Shown in pieces: positions 55,533-64,000 of a stretch of DNA of 64,000 nt (within the stretch, counting starts at the first letter, position 1; each line of letters starts with the position of its first letter). A program made the translations under genes and the position numbers. The DNA comes from Alphaproteobacteria bacterium (lineage in GTDB: Bacteria; Pseudomonadota; Alphaproteobacteria; Rhizobiales; GCA-2746425): the NCBI GenBank assembly GCA_024743215.1, contig JANSWZ010000004.1, forward strand, positions 335,925 through 399,924, written 5' to 3'. Under the pieces are notes generated by a model, which worked only from the letters and a program-made list of their open reading frames with translations, ran no database searches and had not been told where the DNA came from.

Positions 55533-57990
55533 TGGCAAACACCTTTAGCAAGTCTGCCGGCGGCATGCGCCTCAGCTTGATAGCCGGATAGAGGGAGGCC
55601 AGACCGGCGGTGAGAAGGGCCAGCGCCAGCAGGCGCAGCCAGTCCAGAGGAAACAGCAGCATGGGTATGCGCCAGCCAAACGCTTCCACATTGATGACCG
55701 AAAGCAGAATCCACGCCACCAGCAAGCCAAGCGGAATGGCCAGCACAGAGGTCAGCAAAGCCAGCGCGACGGTTTTGGCCAGTTCAATGCCAGCCAGATT
55801 GCGCCGCGTAATCCCCATGGCCCAGATGGGTGCCAGTTGGGGCAGGCGCGCCTGTGACAGCCCCAGAAGGCTGGTCAGCATGGCAATGCCCGCAACAGCC
55901 AGGGTGAGGGCATTGAGGGCCAGCGTGACGGCAAAGGTGCGTTCAAACACAGACCGGGAAAGGGATTTGAGCGCCTCCTGATCAATCAGCCCGCCCTCGC
56001 CAAAGGTAAATCGCTGGTCAAGCTCGTTCAGCACACGGGATTTGTCATCCGGTGCAACACGCAGACCAAACCGCGTTTTTTGTACCGACGGCCACTGGTC
56101 GGTTAGTTGATCGACGGCCATAAGCACCTGACCGATCGGGTTGCCATAGTCAGAATAAATGCCCAGAACTTTGGTGGTGAGCGGCCCGGTCTCGCTGAAC
56201 AGGTCAAACTCGGCATTGATCGAAAGGTCAAACTGGCGCGCCATCTGCTCGCTGATCAGCAACCCTTTGCCTGCTGCCACATCGTCCCACATGGTGGGTG
56301 TTTGATCGAGCAACGGCCAATTGTCCCGATAGCTCGGGTGGTCCTGAAACCCGAAAATTTCAATGGGAAAGGTCTGATAACGGCCATCCACATTCCAGAT
56401 CGGCAAAATGGCGGTCACGGCCGGTTCATCTTTCAGATAGGCAAGAACAGCTTCGGTCTGCTCCGGTGTACCTGCATTCAGATATATCTCCGGTGCAAGA
56501 CGCTGATCCAGCCAGCCCAGAAAGGTGGTGCGGAAACTCTGCACCATGGTGCCAACACCAATATTGATCGCCAGCGCCAGCAACAGCGCCATAAGCGCAA
56601 GCGACAGACCGGACATATGCTGATTGCCATCAGCCCAGAACCATTGCCACAGGGGGCGTTTTGCCCGCGCTTCGAACACTGTCAAAAAGCGGGCAAGCAC
56701 TGAAGGAAGCAGAAGCGCGGCTGCCAGCAACACAGACCCCATCAGCACAAACCCGGCGACCAGAGAACCGCCAAGAAGCAACGCTGCAAGCGCGATCAGG
56801 ACAAAGCCTGTGGCAAAAGCCAGTTGCCAGCGGCGTTTTCGCGCATTGGCCTGGCGCCAGGCAAAGGGATGCGCATTGGCAAGGATCGGCATTTGCACAA
56901 GTTTGAACAGATTGGCCCCGGCGGCAAAAATGGCACCCAGCATGGCAATCGCCAATCCACTCAGCCACCAGTGCCATTGCAAGGTCAATTGGCCGGAAAC
57001 CTGCGCGCCGTAAAGCCCGCGCAGGCTGGCCGAGACATCTGGCAGCAAAGCCGAGGCAATCAGATATCCGGCAAAAACACCCAGCAGTCCGGCCGTCAGC
57101 GACAGCAACGCCAGTTCAACCATCAGCACCAGCGCCAGAAGCCGGGCCGAAACGCCGCAGGCCCGCAATGTGCGCACCATGTGACGGCGGCTTTCAAAGG
57201 CCAGACCCACAGCTGAATTGACGATGAACAGGCCCACCACAAAGGACAGAAAGCCAAAGGCGGTGAGGTTGAGGTGGAAACTGTCGGTCAGACTTTCCAG
57301 CGCGGAACTGGAAGCCGGTTCCTCCAACAGCAACTGACCGGCGATCAGCGGCTCCAAAGTGCTGTCATCGACCTTTTGCCTGTCATGCAGGATAAGACGA
57401 CTGATGCGCCCTTCCAGCCCCAACAGGCGTTGGGAAACGCCAATATCGGTCAGCACTGTTCCTGGCGGCAGAGCTTCCAGCGCAGACAGCGGCGGCAGAG
57501 TTGCGCTGTCTTGCGCATTGATCTGTGCAATCGTCTCCGGATGGGCAAACGACCGGAATGGCGGTGTCAGAAAGGCCTGCACATCATCATTGGTGTTTTC
57601 AAAGGCAATCAGCCAGTCATTCTGCGACAGTTCGGTATCGGGCAGGGTAACCGGATCAATCCCGATCAGCTGCAACCGCGTGCCTTCAAGGCGTAGCGTT
57701 CCCTCGACAATTGGCGACACGCGCCAACCGGCCCGGCGCAAAGTGGCGAAGATCGATTGCGGAACGCTTTCGCCCGCCAGTGGCGTGAGCGAGCGGAACT
57801 GGTCACCGCCAAGTGTGGTCGCCGCTCGGTCATAGCTGGCGCGCGCTTCGGCATTGATGGCCTGAACACCGCTCCAAAGCGCCGTTGCGACACCAAGACC
57901 CACAATGAGGGTGATGAAAGACAGACGGTTCTTGCGCCAGAAGCCCAGCAGAACACGCAGCGTCCAGAAAAAGATGCGGATATGGCTCAA
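55522..57990 (-). CDS. FtsX-like ABC permease, AttF/AttG-like fusion
   Basis: An 822-residue membrane protein of the FtsX/MacB type. The N-terminal helix, a large periplasmic region (about 45-240), three helices around 245-360, then a second FtsX unit with a further four helices and a second periplasmic domain (about 485-690). This is the length of two FtsX units in one chain, as in LolC/E-like fused permeases. Its start overlaps the ATPase gene by 4 bp and its stop overlaps the lipocalin-like gene. Confidence 0.85.
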   Translation of the reverse strand: MSHIRIFFWTLRVLLGFWRKNRLSFITLIVGLGVATALWSGVQAINAEARASYDRAATTLGGDQFRSLTPLAGESVPQSIFATLRRAGWRVSPIVEGTLRLEGTRLQLIGIDPVTLPDTELSQNDWLIAFENTNDDVQAFLTPPFRSFAHPETIAQINAQDSATLPPLSALEALPPGTVLTDIGVSQRLLGLEGRISRLILHDRQKVDDSTLEPLIAGQLLLEEPASSSALESLTDSFHLNLTAFGFLSFVVGLFIVNSAVGLAFESRRHMVRTLRACGVSARLLALVLMVELALLSLTAGLLGVFAGYLIASALLPDVSASLRGLYGAQVSGQLTLQWHWWLSGLAIAMLGAIFAAGANLFKLVQMPILANAHPFAWRQANARKRRWQLAFATGFVLIALAALLLGGSLVAGFVLMGSVLLAAALLLPSVLARFLTVFEARAKRPLWQWFWADGNQHMSGLSLALMALLLALAINIGVGTMVQSFRTTFLGWLDQRLAPEIYLNAGTPEQTEAVLAYLKDEPAVTAILPIWNVDGRYQTFPIEIFGFQDHPSYRDNWPLLDQTPTMWDDVAAGKGLLISEQMARQFDLSINAEFDLFSETGPLTTKVLGIYSDYGNPIGQVLMAVDQLTDQWPSVQKTRFGLRVAPDDKSRVLNELDQRFTFGEGGLIDQEALKSLSRSVFERTFAVTLALNALTLAVAGIAMLTSLLGLSQARLPQLAPIWAMGITRRNLAGIELAKTVALALLTSVLAIPLGLLVAWILLSVINVEAFGWRIPMLLFPLDWLRLLALALLTAGLASLYPAIKLRRMPPADLLKVFANER

Positions 57991-58643
57991 GAGCTTACGC
58001 GCCCGCCGCTGAGCGTTATGGTTTTGTCCAGACGCTCTGCCAGGCGCGGATTATGTGTGACCATCAACAGGCTGTTTCCCAAATCGCGGACCAGAGACAG
58101 TGTCAGGTCCAACACGGCATCGCCCGTGGCCTCATCCAGATTGCCCGTTGGCTCATCCGCCAACATTAGCTGGGGCTTGGCAGCCAGCGTCCGGCCAATG
58201 GCAACACGTTGCTGCTGACCGCCGGACAATTGCTCCGGGTAGCGCTGCAGCAAATCATCAAGCCCAAGTGTGCCCGCCAAATGCGCCTGCCAAGCGGTAT
58301 CGAACCGCCCCGCTATCCGCGCCTGAAACGCCAGATTATCCTGCACGTTAAGGCTGGGAACCAGATTGAATTGTTGAAACACAACGCCCAATTGACCGCG
58401 TCTCAGCTCTGCCCGTCCGGCATCGGACAAGGTGCCGACATCTGTGCCATCCAAAATGATTTGACCTTCATCAGGTGTATCCAGCCCGCCGATCAGATGC
58501 AGCAGGGTGCTTTTACCGCTGCCGGATTCGCCCATGAGCGCAAGGCTCTGACCGTTTGTCAGATCCAGACTGATCCCGTCGAGAACCTGGATTTTGCCTT
58601 GAGGTGTTTCATAGGATTTTTGCAGGTTTCGGACTTCAAGCAT
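57987..58643 (-). CDS. ABC ATPase, LolD/MacB/AttE type
   Basis: A 218-residue ATPase with Walker [10 protein letters not shown], signature [15 protein letters not shown] and Walker [12 protein letters not shown], typical of the lipoprotein/macrolide export class. The start ATG 58643 is chosen; the frame from 58661 begins with TTG. It heads the three-gene export or envelope operon with the FtsX-like and AttH-like genes. Confidence 0.9.
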   Translation of the reverse strand: MLEVRNLQKSYETPQGKIQVLDGISLDLTNGQSLALMGESGSGKSTLLHLIGGLDTPDEGQIILDGTDVGTLSDAGRAELRRGQLGVVFQQFNLVPSLNVQDNLAFQARIAGRFDTAWQAHLAGTLGLDDLLQRYPEQLSGGQQQRVAIGRTLAAKPQLMLADEPTGNLDEATGDAVLDLTLSLVRDLGNSLLMVTHNPRLAERLDKTITLSGGRVSS

Positions 58644-58740
58644 CTTGCAGCTTTCGGGCAATGAGATTCTGTTTGTTATCTAGGATTTAACTGCGCGCAG
58701 TCCAGCCTAGGGTCTGAACTCAATTGGGAGGTTGAATTGG

Positions 58741-58834
58741 TGAGTGTGGTTTTGGTCAGGGTTAGCAGCAAAGACGCAGGAAACCGTCCGGTTTTCAAGC
58801 CTTTGCGCCGACATCCAGCCCAAAACCACACTCA
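58741..58834. repeat. Left internal hairpin of the MITE
   Basis: TGAGTGTGGTTTTGG (58741-58755) pairs exactly with its complement at 58820-58834. Within the loop, GCAAAG/CTTTGC and AAACCG/CGGTTT add further pairing, so the whole arm forms a long imperfect stem. It begins immediately after the left terminal repeat. Confidence 0.8.
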
Positions 58835-58845
58835 TCCCGAAGGGA

Positions 58846-58942
58846 CGTTGTATAGACAGCCCAACTGCCGCATCAAAGATTTCGAAAAGGCAACCAGCCT
58901 TACCTACAATCTGTTCATAGCATTTGGGCTGTCTATACAACG
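58846..58942. repeat. Right internal hairpin of the MITE
   Basis: A perfect 19-bp inverted repeat (58846-58864 with 58924-58942; core GTTGTATAGACAGCCCAA) encloses a loop of about 59 bases that has its own AAGGC/GCCTT stem. Its outer end directly abuts the right terminal repeat. Confidence 0.85.
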
Positions 58943-59044
58943 CCAATTTAATCTCCCAATTGGGTTCAGACCCTAAGTTTTGGGGCTTGCAAAATGGAAA
59001 AGCCTGTGAGAGTTTCGCTTAACATTTTATACGATAAATGAGAC

Positions 59045-59167
59045 ATGACGTTGCTGGATTTACATAAATCAGCTTTGACAGCCGGACCATTTGCCCAGAA
59101 TGATGCAACATCTTCTGCGCAAACGCTCGGTCGTGCGCTATCCGGTCTCCTCCTTATCAACCCCTGA
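59045..59167 (+). CDS. Leader peptide of leuA (leucine-rich, attenuation type)
   Basis: A 40-codon ORF upstream of leuA with nine Leu codons. It ends Gly-Leu-Leu-Leu-Ile-Asn-Pro-stop. Its final bases are the left arm of a stem: CCCCTGAG (59161-59168) pairs with CTCAGGGG (59198-59205). A ribosome stalled at the Leu-Leu-Leu-Ile cluster would change the folding, so leucine (and perhaps isoleucine) supply would control leuA. A shorter internal start is possible. The stem lacks a T run, so the exact mechanism is unclear. Confidence 0.7.
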   Translation: MTLLDLHKSALTAGPFAQNDATSSAQTLGRALSGLLLINP

Positions 59168-59205
59168 GCGTGGGCTGTCCGGTTTGTCCGGCGCGCTCTC
59201 AGGGG
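59161..59205 (+). promoter_or_regulatory. leuA leader stem-loop (attenuator candidate)
   Basis: An 8-bp perfect outer stem (59161-59168 with 59198-59205) overlaps the stop codon of the leader ORF; inner CCGG repeats (59179-59182 and 59188-59191) can add pairs. There is no T tract behind it. It may be the anti-terminator or a translation-blocking fold rather than the terminator. Confidence 0.55.
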
Positions 59206-59303
59206 ACTTGCTAAATCACCACAACATAGAAATAACGCGCATGAGAGATCTCTGGATTTCGATAGGCGCAGATTGCAGCGTTTGGCGCTGAGGAGAAGAC
59301 ACA

Positions 59304-60902
59304 ATGAACAAGATGATTGCGGCACGAGCGAGCACCGCCAAAGCCGGAAATACTTCATCCGACAAGGATCAGGTTCTGATTTTTGACACCACCTTGCGCG
59401 ATGGCGAGCAATCGCCGGGTGCCTCCATGACCCATGAAGAAAAGCTGATGGTTGCCAAACAGCTGGATGATATGGGTGTGGACATTATCGAAGCCGGATT
59501 CCCGATTGCCTCCAATGGCGATTTTGAAGCGGTATCGGAAATTGCCCGCCGCGCCGAACATGCTGTGATTGCCGGTCTGGCGCGCGCTATTCCCGGTGAT
59601 ATCGAACGGGCAGGCGAGGCGGTCAAACACGCCAGGCGTGGCCGTATTCATACCTTTGTTTCAACCTCGCCCATTCATCTGGCCAATCAGATGAAGAAGA
59701 CCCAGGAAGAGGTTCTGGAAATCATCACCAAGACGGTGACACAGGCCCGCAATCTGGTGGAAGATGTGGAATGGTCCGGAATGGATGCCACCCGCACGCC
59801 GATTGATTATCTGTGCAAGACGGTTGAAACGGCCATCAATGCCGGTGCCACAACCATCAACATTCCAGACACGGTCGGATACATGGTGGGCGATGAATAT
59901 TATAACATGATCGCTGTTCTGATGAACCGGGTTCCCAATGCGGACAAGGCTATTTTTTCCACCCATTGTCATGATGATTTGGGTTGTGCAGTCTCAAACT
60001 CGATCGCCGGCGTGCGAGCAGGCGCCCGTCAGGTCGAATGCACCATCAATGGTCTGGGCGAACGCGCAGGCAATGCGGCTTTGGAAGAAATTGTCATGGC
60101 CATCCGCACCCGTGGCGATGTTCTGCCCTATCGTACTGGCGTAGACACAACGGCCCTGTTGCGCACCTCCAAAATGGTGTCCACGGTTTCCGGGTTCTCG
60201 GTTCAATTCAACAAGGCGATTGTGGGTGCAAATGCTTTTTCCCATGAATCCGGCATCCATCAGGATGGGATGCTGAAAAACGCCGAGACTTACGAGATCA
60301 TGCGTCCTGAAGACGTTGGCGTGAAGGAAACTTCGCTGGTGATGGGCAAGCATTCCGGTCGCCATGCCTTCAAGGAAAAGCTGTTGGAACTGGGTTTTGA
60401 TCTGGGTGACAATGCGTTTCAGGATGCGTTCAACCGCTTCAAGACTTTGGCCGACAAGAAGAAGCACGTCTATGACGAAGATATTGAAGCACTGGTCAGT
60501 GATGAAGCCACCATTGCCGGTGAGAAAATTCGCGTCGTCGCTCTGACCGTCATCGCAGGCACAGGTGGTCCTCAGAAGGCCACTCTGACGCTGGATGTTG
60601 CGGGCCAACATGTCACCAAGGAAGCGACAGGTGACGGGCCGGTGGATGCAACCTTCAACGCCATTCACATGATCGTGCCCCATGAAGCCAAGCTGCAGCT
60701 CTATCAGGTAAGCGCAGTTACGGAAGGGACAGATGCTCAGGCGGAAGTTTCGGTGCGGCTGGAGAATGATGAGATCATGGTGACAGGACGCGGGGCCGAG
60801 ACAGACACAATGGTGGCTTCCGCCAAAGCGTATGTGTCAGCATTGAACAAACTGCTGGCAAGGCGCGGTCGCACCCATGCACAGGCCATGCAGGCGGTCT
60901 GA
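59304..60902 (+). CDS. leuA: 2-isopropylmalate synthase
   Basis: A 532-residue enzyme, first committed step of leucine synthesis (2-oxoisovalerate plus acetyl-CoA). The catalytic domain has FDTTLRDGEQSPGASM, the metal-binding STHCHDDLG segment and GLGERAGNAALEE; the Gly-rich hinge with HESGIHQDG follows. The C-terminal regulatory domain (about 395-525) that binds leucine is present, so feedback control is expected. Start ATG 59304 has GAGGAGA upstream. It is preceded by a leucine-rich leader and followed by a strong terminator. Confidence 0.96.
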   Translation: MNKMIAARASTAKAGNTSSDKDQVLIFDTTLRDGEQSPGASMTHEEKLMVAKQLDDMGVDIIEAGFPIASNGDFEAVSEIARRAEHAVIAGLARAIPGDIERAGEAVKHARRGRIHTFVSTSPIHLANQMKKTQEEVLEIITKTVTQARNLVEDVEWSGMDATRTPIDYLCKTVETAINAGATTINIPDTVGYMVGDEYYNMIAVLMNRVPNADKAIFSTHCHDDLGCAVSNSIAGVRAGARQVECTINGLGERAGNAALEEIVMAIRTRGDVLPYRTGVDTTALLRTSKMVSTVSGFSVQFNKAIVGANAFSHESGIHQDGMLKNAETYEIMRPEDVGVKETSLVMGKHSGRHAFKEKLLELGFDLGDNAFQDAFNRFKTLADKKKHVYDEDIEALVSDEATIAGEKIRVVALTVIAGTGGPQKATLTLDVAGQHVTKEATGDGPVDATFNAIHMIVPHEAKLQLYQVSAVTEGTDAQAEVSVRLENDEIMVTGRGAETDTMVASAKAYVSALNKLLARRGRTHAQAMQAV

Positions 60903-60928
60903 TTTCATAAGAAATAAATGTCAGAAAG

Positions 60929-60956
60929 GGCGCCCGAACAATCGGGCGCCTTTTTT
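60929..60956. terminator. Bidirectional terminator between leuA and the adhesin gene
   Basis: A 9-bp GC-rich stem (60929-60937 with 60942-60950, loop of four) is followed by TTTTTT on the plus strand and by CTTTC on the minus strand. It ends leuA and may also serve the convergent gene, whose stop codon overlaps the T run. Confidence 0.92.
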
Positions 60957-63900
60957 ACCAGTTGATCTGTTCCAGCTGATCAAAATCAATCTGGCTGCCA
61001 TCATCAAAGTTGATTGTTCCCGCTGCATCATCGGACAGATCCAGACTGTCGCCATTTTGCCCTTCGATTTCGCCGCTGGTGATTGTGACGGTCCAGTCGG
61101 TTCCGTAGGAATCGCTGTCAAAGCCACTCAGTTCAATGGCATCAGTCCAGCCTGCGCCACCGGATACAGTGTCGCTGCCATCGCCTGATTCGTAGATGAA
61201 GATGTCATCCCCATCACCGCCAGCCAGCTTGTCATCACCCTGGCCACCGGTCAGAGTGTTGGCCTCATCATTGCCGATCAGCACATCGCCGTAGTCAGAA
61301 CCAATCACGTCTTCGACGGAACTGAATGTATCACCTTCAGCTTCGCCAGCATTGTTCTGGTCGTCAGAAAGGTCAACGGTAACGGAGCCTTCAGCTTCGG
61401 CATAGCTGACTGTATCGGTTCCAAGCCCGCCATCTATATGGTCGGCACCCGATCCAGCCACGATCAGGTCATCACCTGAGCCGGCATCAACTTTACTCTC
61501 TGAGTCTACATGTTCGCTCTGGCCGCCTTCATATATGGCTTCGATGTCGGATTCTGATAAAGATTTATCAAAAATGGCAACTTCATCAATGGTACCATCG
61601 AAGAAATCCTTCTCGTCGTGATCCGCGCCGATGAAGATATCACCCGAATTGCGGTTCAGACCCTTGCTGGAACCATCCGTATCGACAAGCTCACCGTTGA
61701 GGTAAAGCGAAAGGTCTTCCCCATCCCATGTCAGTGTGACGTGGTTCCACTCACCTTCAGAGATTCCTGTTGTCTTCACCACGTCTGCGCCGCCACGGCT
61801 GCCAGTAGATATTTCACTGCCGAGTGAGCCTACCAGGACACCATCTTCGATATAAAGCTTCAACTCACCGCTTCTACCACCATCTTTGTTGAGCAACATG
61901 TTGGTGCCGGAAGTGCTGTCCGCATTGAACCAGAGCTGTACAGAGCCGGTACTGGATTGAAACGAGCTGTCATTGTCTATCTGGACAAATTCGTCTTTCC
62001 CGTCAAATTCAGCGGCTGTATCTGAGTCCCCTTTGACTGCACCTTCTTCGCCAAGATCAACGCCGCCATTGTAGCTGCCATCGCTGGTCCCAGTTTCATC
62101 CTTTGCAGTGCTGCCACTTGTCTCACCCAAACGCCAATAACCGGTTGGATCATTGTCGGCTATTGTGCTGGACTCGGCAGTCGTTCCGGCATCGCCAATA
62201 TAGATAGTGTCATTGCCATCGCCCGCGCTGATCGAGTCGCTGCCGTTGAACCCGTAGATAATATCATTACCTTCGCTGCCCGACATGGTTTCTGAACCAT
62301 TCGACCCGAATGAGATCGTGACCTCTTCCTCATAGGTCCGGCCGTTATTGTCTTGCGCTTTCACCGTAACAGTGTGCGAGGAGCCGGTATCAACATCTCC
62401 ATCCACTGTTATTTCACCGGTAGATGAATTGATGTCGAACGCGCCGTCGCTGTCATCGACCAGCGAGAAGCTATGCGATGAACTGCCTGGATGCGCGTCA
62501 AATGCAGCTGTGGCAACTACGTCGCCATCTGAAAGGTCAGCCGACAGGGAAGGGTTCCCTGTGAAGTGCATATCGGCCTCGTACACATCAACCACATCAA
62601 CTGTGAGGGTTTCTGTGTGGGAGCCGCCATCATCATCGGTCACACGGACATTCAGATTGAAGACCGTATTTTCTTCATAATCGATATCCGCGTCGTCACG
62701 AATCTGGATTTCGTTGCCGACAATTATGAAGTTGGGGTCCGTGATGACATTTCCTGCTCCATCCACGAACTCATATGAAAATTCTGTATCGTCGACATCA
62801 CTTGCCGACAGAGTTGCAACGGTGCCGGATGTGCTGTTCTCCTTGATCGACAGCGTTTCTTCACCCTGGAAGGTGACTGCATTGACGTAATAATCGCTCG
62901 AACCGTTGGTGCCTTCCTGTCCGCCCGGGAATTCCGAGGCGGCAAAGACTATTCTGTCGAACCCGCCACCATCATTGGCGGTAACTTCAAGTGTGGCAGT
63001 CAATTCACCAGAATCATTGTCAACAATACCGCTTCCAACTTCAACACCATCGCGATAGGCCGTCCATGTTCCCTCTTCACCACCATTGCCCTCAGAACCG
63101 TACAAGCGGTCGACATCGACCGTCACTGAGGTCTGATCGGCATCGAAGTCAAAAATCAACTCTTCGGATACTTCGTGTTCAGTGTCATATTCAATCTGAT
63201 TGGCAACATCGCCTGCGGAGCCATTGGCACCAAAGCCGGTGCTTGTGTAAGAAACATTGTCTTCTGATTCAGAAGTCAGACTTCCGTCAGAATTTACGTT
63301 TCGCGCTGTAACGGTGACGCCGGAAACGGTTTCATAATTGTCTGTTGTGATCGTCTGTGTCGTCAGGAACTGAATGTCTGTTGGCGCATCATTGACTTCA
63401 GTAATGTCGAGAACAGCCGTGGCATCGTCTGTCGTGGTGCCATCGGACACGGTGAACGCAAAGGGGACATCATCTGCATTGAGATCGGCCGTCGGCGCAA
63501 AGGTCCAGGTTCCGTCCCCATTATCGGTGAGGGACCCGTATTCGGCATCAACGCTGACATCTGTCACGGACAGTTCATCGCCATCAATGTCGGATGCATT
63601 TGCGAGCAGCGCTTCTTCGGTAATGATGAAGCTCGTGTCTTCCTGAGTTGCCCCAAGATCCACATCATCGGCCACCGGGCCATCATTGACTTCGGTGATG
63701 TCGAGCACGGCCGTTGCATCATCTGTCGTTGTTCCGTCCGAGACGGTAAAGGCAAAGGGCACATCGTCTGCGTTGAGATCTGCCGTCGGTGCAAAGGTCC
63801 AGGTACCATCGCCATTATCGGTGAGGGACCCGTATTCGGCATCAACGCTGACATCGGTGACTGACAGCTCATCGCCATCAATGTCGGAGGCATTGGCGAG

Positions 63901-64000
63901 CAAAGCTTCTTCAGTGATGATGAAGCTTGTGTCTTCCTGAGTTGCACCCAGATCGACATCATCGGCAACCGGTCCGTCATTCACTTCGGTGATGTCGAGC
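60955..64000 (-). CDS. Giant repeat protein, RTX/LamG adhesin (N-terminal part outside window)
   Basis: The C-terminal approximately 1010 residues of a very acidic surface or secreted protein; the frame runs off the right edge. In order it has two identical 98-residue repeats (VCBS/cadherin-like), a linker region, a cadherin-like stretch (62300-62870), a first RTX block (62190-62290), a LamG/concanavalin-like domain (61530-62150), a second RTX block (61170-61490: GGGL-type nonapeptides such as GGQGDDKLAGGDGDD) and a C-terminal type I secretion-like region. Calcium binding and ABC-driven export are expected. No secretion genes are in view. Confidence 0.88.
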   Translation of the reverse strand, partial: LDITEVNDGPVADDVDLGATQEDTSFIITEEALLANASDIDGDELSVTDVSVDAEYGSLTDNGDGTWTFAPTADLNADDVPFAFTVSDGTTTDDATAVLDITEVNDGPVADDVDLGATQEDTSFIITEEALLANASDIDGDELSVTDVSVDAEYGSLTDNGDGTWTFAPTADLNADDVPFAFTVSDGTTTDDATAVLDITEVNDAPTDIQFLTTQTITTDNYETVSGVTVTARNVNSDGSLTSESEDNVSYTSTGFGANGSAGDVANQIEYDTEHEVSEELIFDFDADQTSVTVDVDRLYGSEGNGGEEGTWTAYRDGVEVGSGIVDNDSGELTATLEVTANDGGGFDRIVFAASEFPGGQEGTNGSSDYYVNAVTFQGEETLSIKENSTSGTVATLSASDVDDTEFSYEFVDGAGNVITDPNFIIVGNEIQIRDDADIDYEENTVFNLNVRVTDDDGGSHTETLTVDVVDVYEADMHFTGNPSLSADLSDGDVVATAAFDAHPGSSSHSFSLVDDSDGAFDINSSTGEITVDGDVDTGSSHTVTVKAQDNNGRTYEEEVTISFGSNGSETMSGSEGNDIIYGFNGSDSISAGDGNDTIYIGDAGTTAESSTIADNDPTGYWRLGETSGSTAKDETGTSDGSYNGGVDLGEEGAVKGDSDTAAEFDGKDEFVQIDNDSSFQSSTGSVQLWFNADSTSGTNMLLNKDGGRSGELKLYIEDGVLVGSLGSEISTGSRGGADVVKTTGISEGEWNHVTLTWDGEDLSLYLNGELVDTDGSSKGLNRNSGDIFIGADHDEKDFFDGTIDEVAIFDKSLSESDIEAIYEGGQSEHVDSESKVDAGSGDDLIVAGSGADHIDGGLGTDTVSYAEAEGSVTVDLSDDQNNAGEAEGDTFSSVEDVIGSDYGDVLIGNDEANTLTGGQGDDKLAGGDGDDIFIYESGDGSDTVSGGAGWTDAIELSGFDSDSYGTDWTVTITSGEIEGQNGDSLDLSDDAAGTINFDDGSQIDFDQLEQINW
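63394..63981 (-). repeat. Two tandem 294-bp coding repeats in the adhesin gene
   Basis: Two copies (63688-63981 and 63394-63687) encode exactly the same 98 residues, beginning NDGPVADDVDLGATQEDTSF. The DNA copies differ at several dozen positions, all synonymous. The array continues past the right edge; after the second copy a diverged unit starts at NDAPTDIQF. Confidence 0.9.

Larger units (their letters stand above)
58708..58975. mobile_element. MITE-like element with nested palindromes
   Basis: A non-coding element of about 268 bases. Its ends are 33-bp terminal inverted repeats (58708-58740 and 58943-58975; only three mismatches), starting TAGGGTCTGAAC. A TA dinucleotide sits at both borders, as in target duplication by IS630/mariner-type transposases. 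Inside are two tight hairpins: a perfect 15-bp pair (58741-58755 with 58820-58834) and a perfect 19-bp pair (58846-58864 with 58924-58942), which directly abut the terminal repeats. No transposase gene is present, so it would have to move in trans. Confidence 0.8.

Noticed and set aside
58644..58707. Promoter search upstream of the att-like operon
   Set aside because: No -35/-10 pair or operator could be supported in the short gap before the MITE.
59244..59253. AGAGATCTCT palindrome before leuA
   Set aside because: A 10-base palindrome alone is expected by chance and has no T run or spacing that suggests function.
59091..59291. 66-codon frame overlapping the leuA leader
   Set aside because: The overlapping frame at 59045-59167 has the leucine cluster and stop-overlapping stem, which explains the region better; this frame shows no such features.
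63394..64000. Repeats as a possible CRISPR or mobile element
   Set aside because: The 294-bp units are in frame, coding and continuous, with no spacers, so they are protein repeats.

Overview
The window looks like chromosome from an alphaproteobacterium, most likely of the Rhizobiales/Hyphomicrobiales. The main evidence is the gene order degP - two-component pair - glnE, followed convergently by a PleC-type kinase and pepN, which I remember from rhizobia. The mixture of pyrimidine, xylose and aromatic-linked functions with a very large acidic type I-secreted protein would suit a marine or surface-associated heterotroph, but that is inference. I saw no rRNA, tRNA or CRISPR array. Coding density is high and most genes sit in tight operons.

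Layout. 1-2811: end of a taurine/sulfonate-type ABC importer (ATPase cut by the left edge, then permease) and a sulfatase. 3010-9797: periplasmic protease DegP, an OmpR-type regulator with its kinase, and glnE. 9794-16231 (minus): PleC-like kinase, pepN, a degenerate single-domain receiver and a periplasmic MsrA. 16271-21971: adenine deaminase, folD (plus), a RecD-like helicase and Uup. 22114-35779: a complete reductive pyrimidine degradation locus. PreT/PreA reduce the ring, a dihydropyrimidinase opens it, an M20-type amidohydrolase releases the beta-amino acid, a class III aminotransferase makes the semialdehyde, and a CoA-acylating dehydrogenase makes acetyl- or propionyl-CoA. An ABC importer is in the same run and a RutR homologue sits between the two operons. 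RutR-box-like palindromes lie upstream of both.

35931-42009: L,D-transpeptidase, glycerate kinase, xylulokinase, xylose isomerase and a Gfo/Idh/MocA oxidoreductase, followed by the remains of a hydroxypyruvate isomerase gene (minus). 42578-47151: a branched-chain amino acid/aromatic-type ABC importer (SBP, LivH, LivM, LivG, LivF) with a strong terminator after the SBP gene. 47439-50069: an Usp - DksA-like - Usp cluster behind an FNR/FixK-type box, then pcaD. 50165-53903 (minus): a five-gene run of a 53-residue membrane peptide, DgkA, a DUF4173-like membrane protein and a CreB/CreC-like pair. 54456-58643 (minus): an AttEFGH-like ABC system with a CrtC/AttH lipocalin-like protein.

58708-58975: a non-coding element with 33-bp terminal inverted repeats, TA at both borders and two long internal hairpins, probably a MITE. 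59045-60956: a leucine-rich leader peptide, leuA and a bidirectional terminator. 60955-64000 (minus): the C-terminal half of a giant adhesin-like protein with identical 98-residue repeats, a LamG-like domain and RTX repeats; its N terminus lies beyond the right edge.
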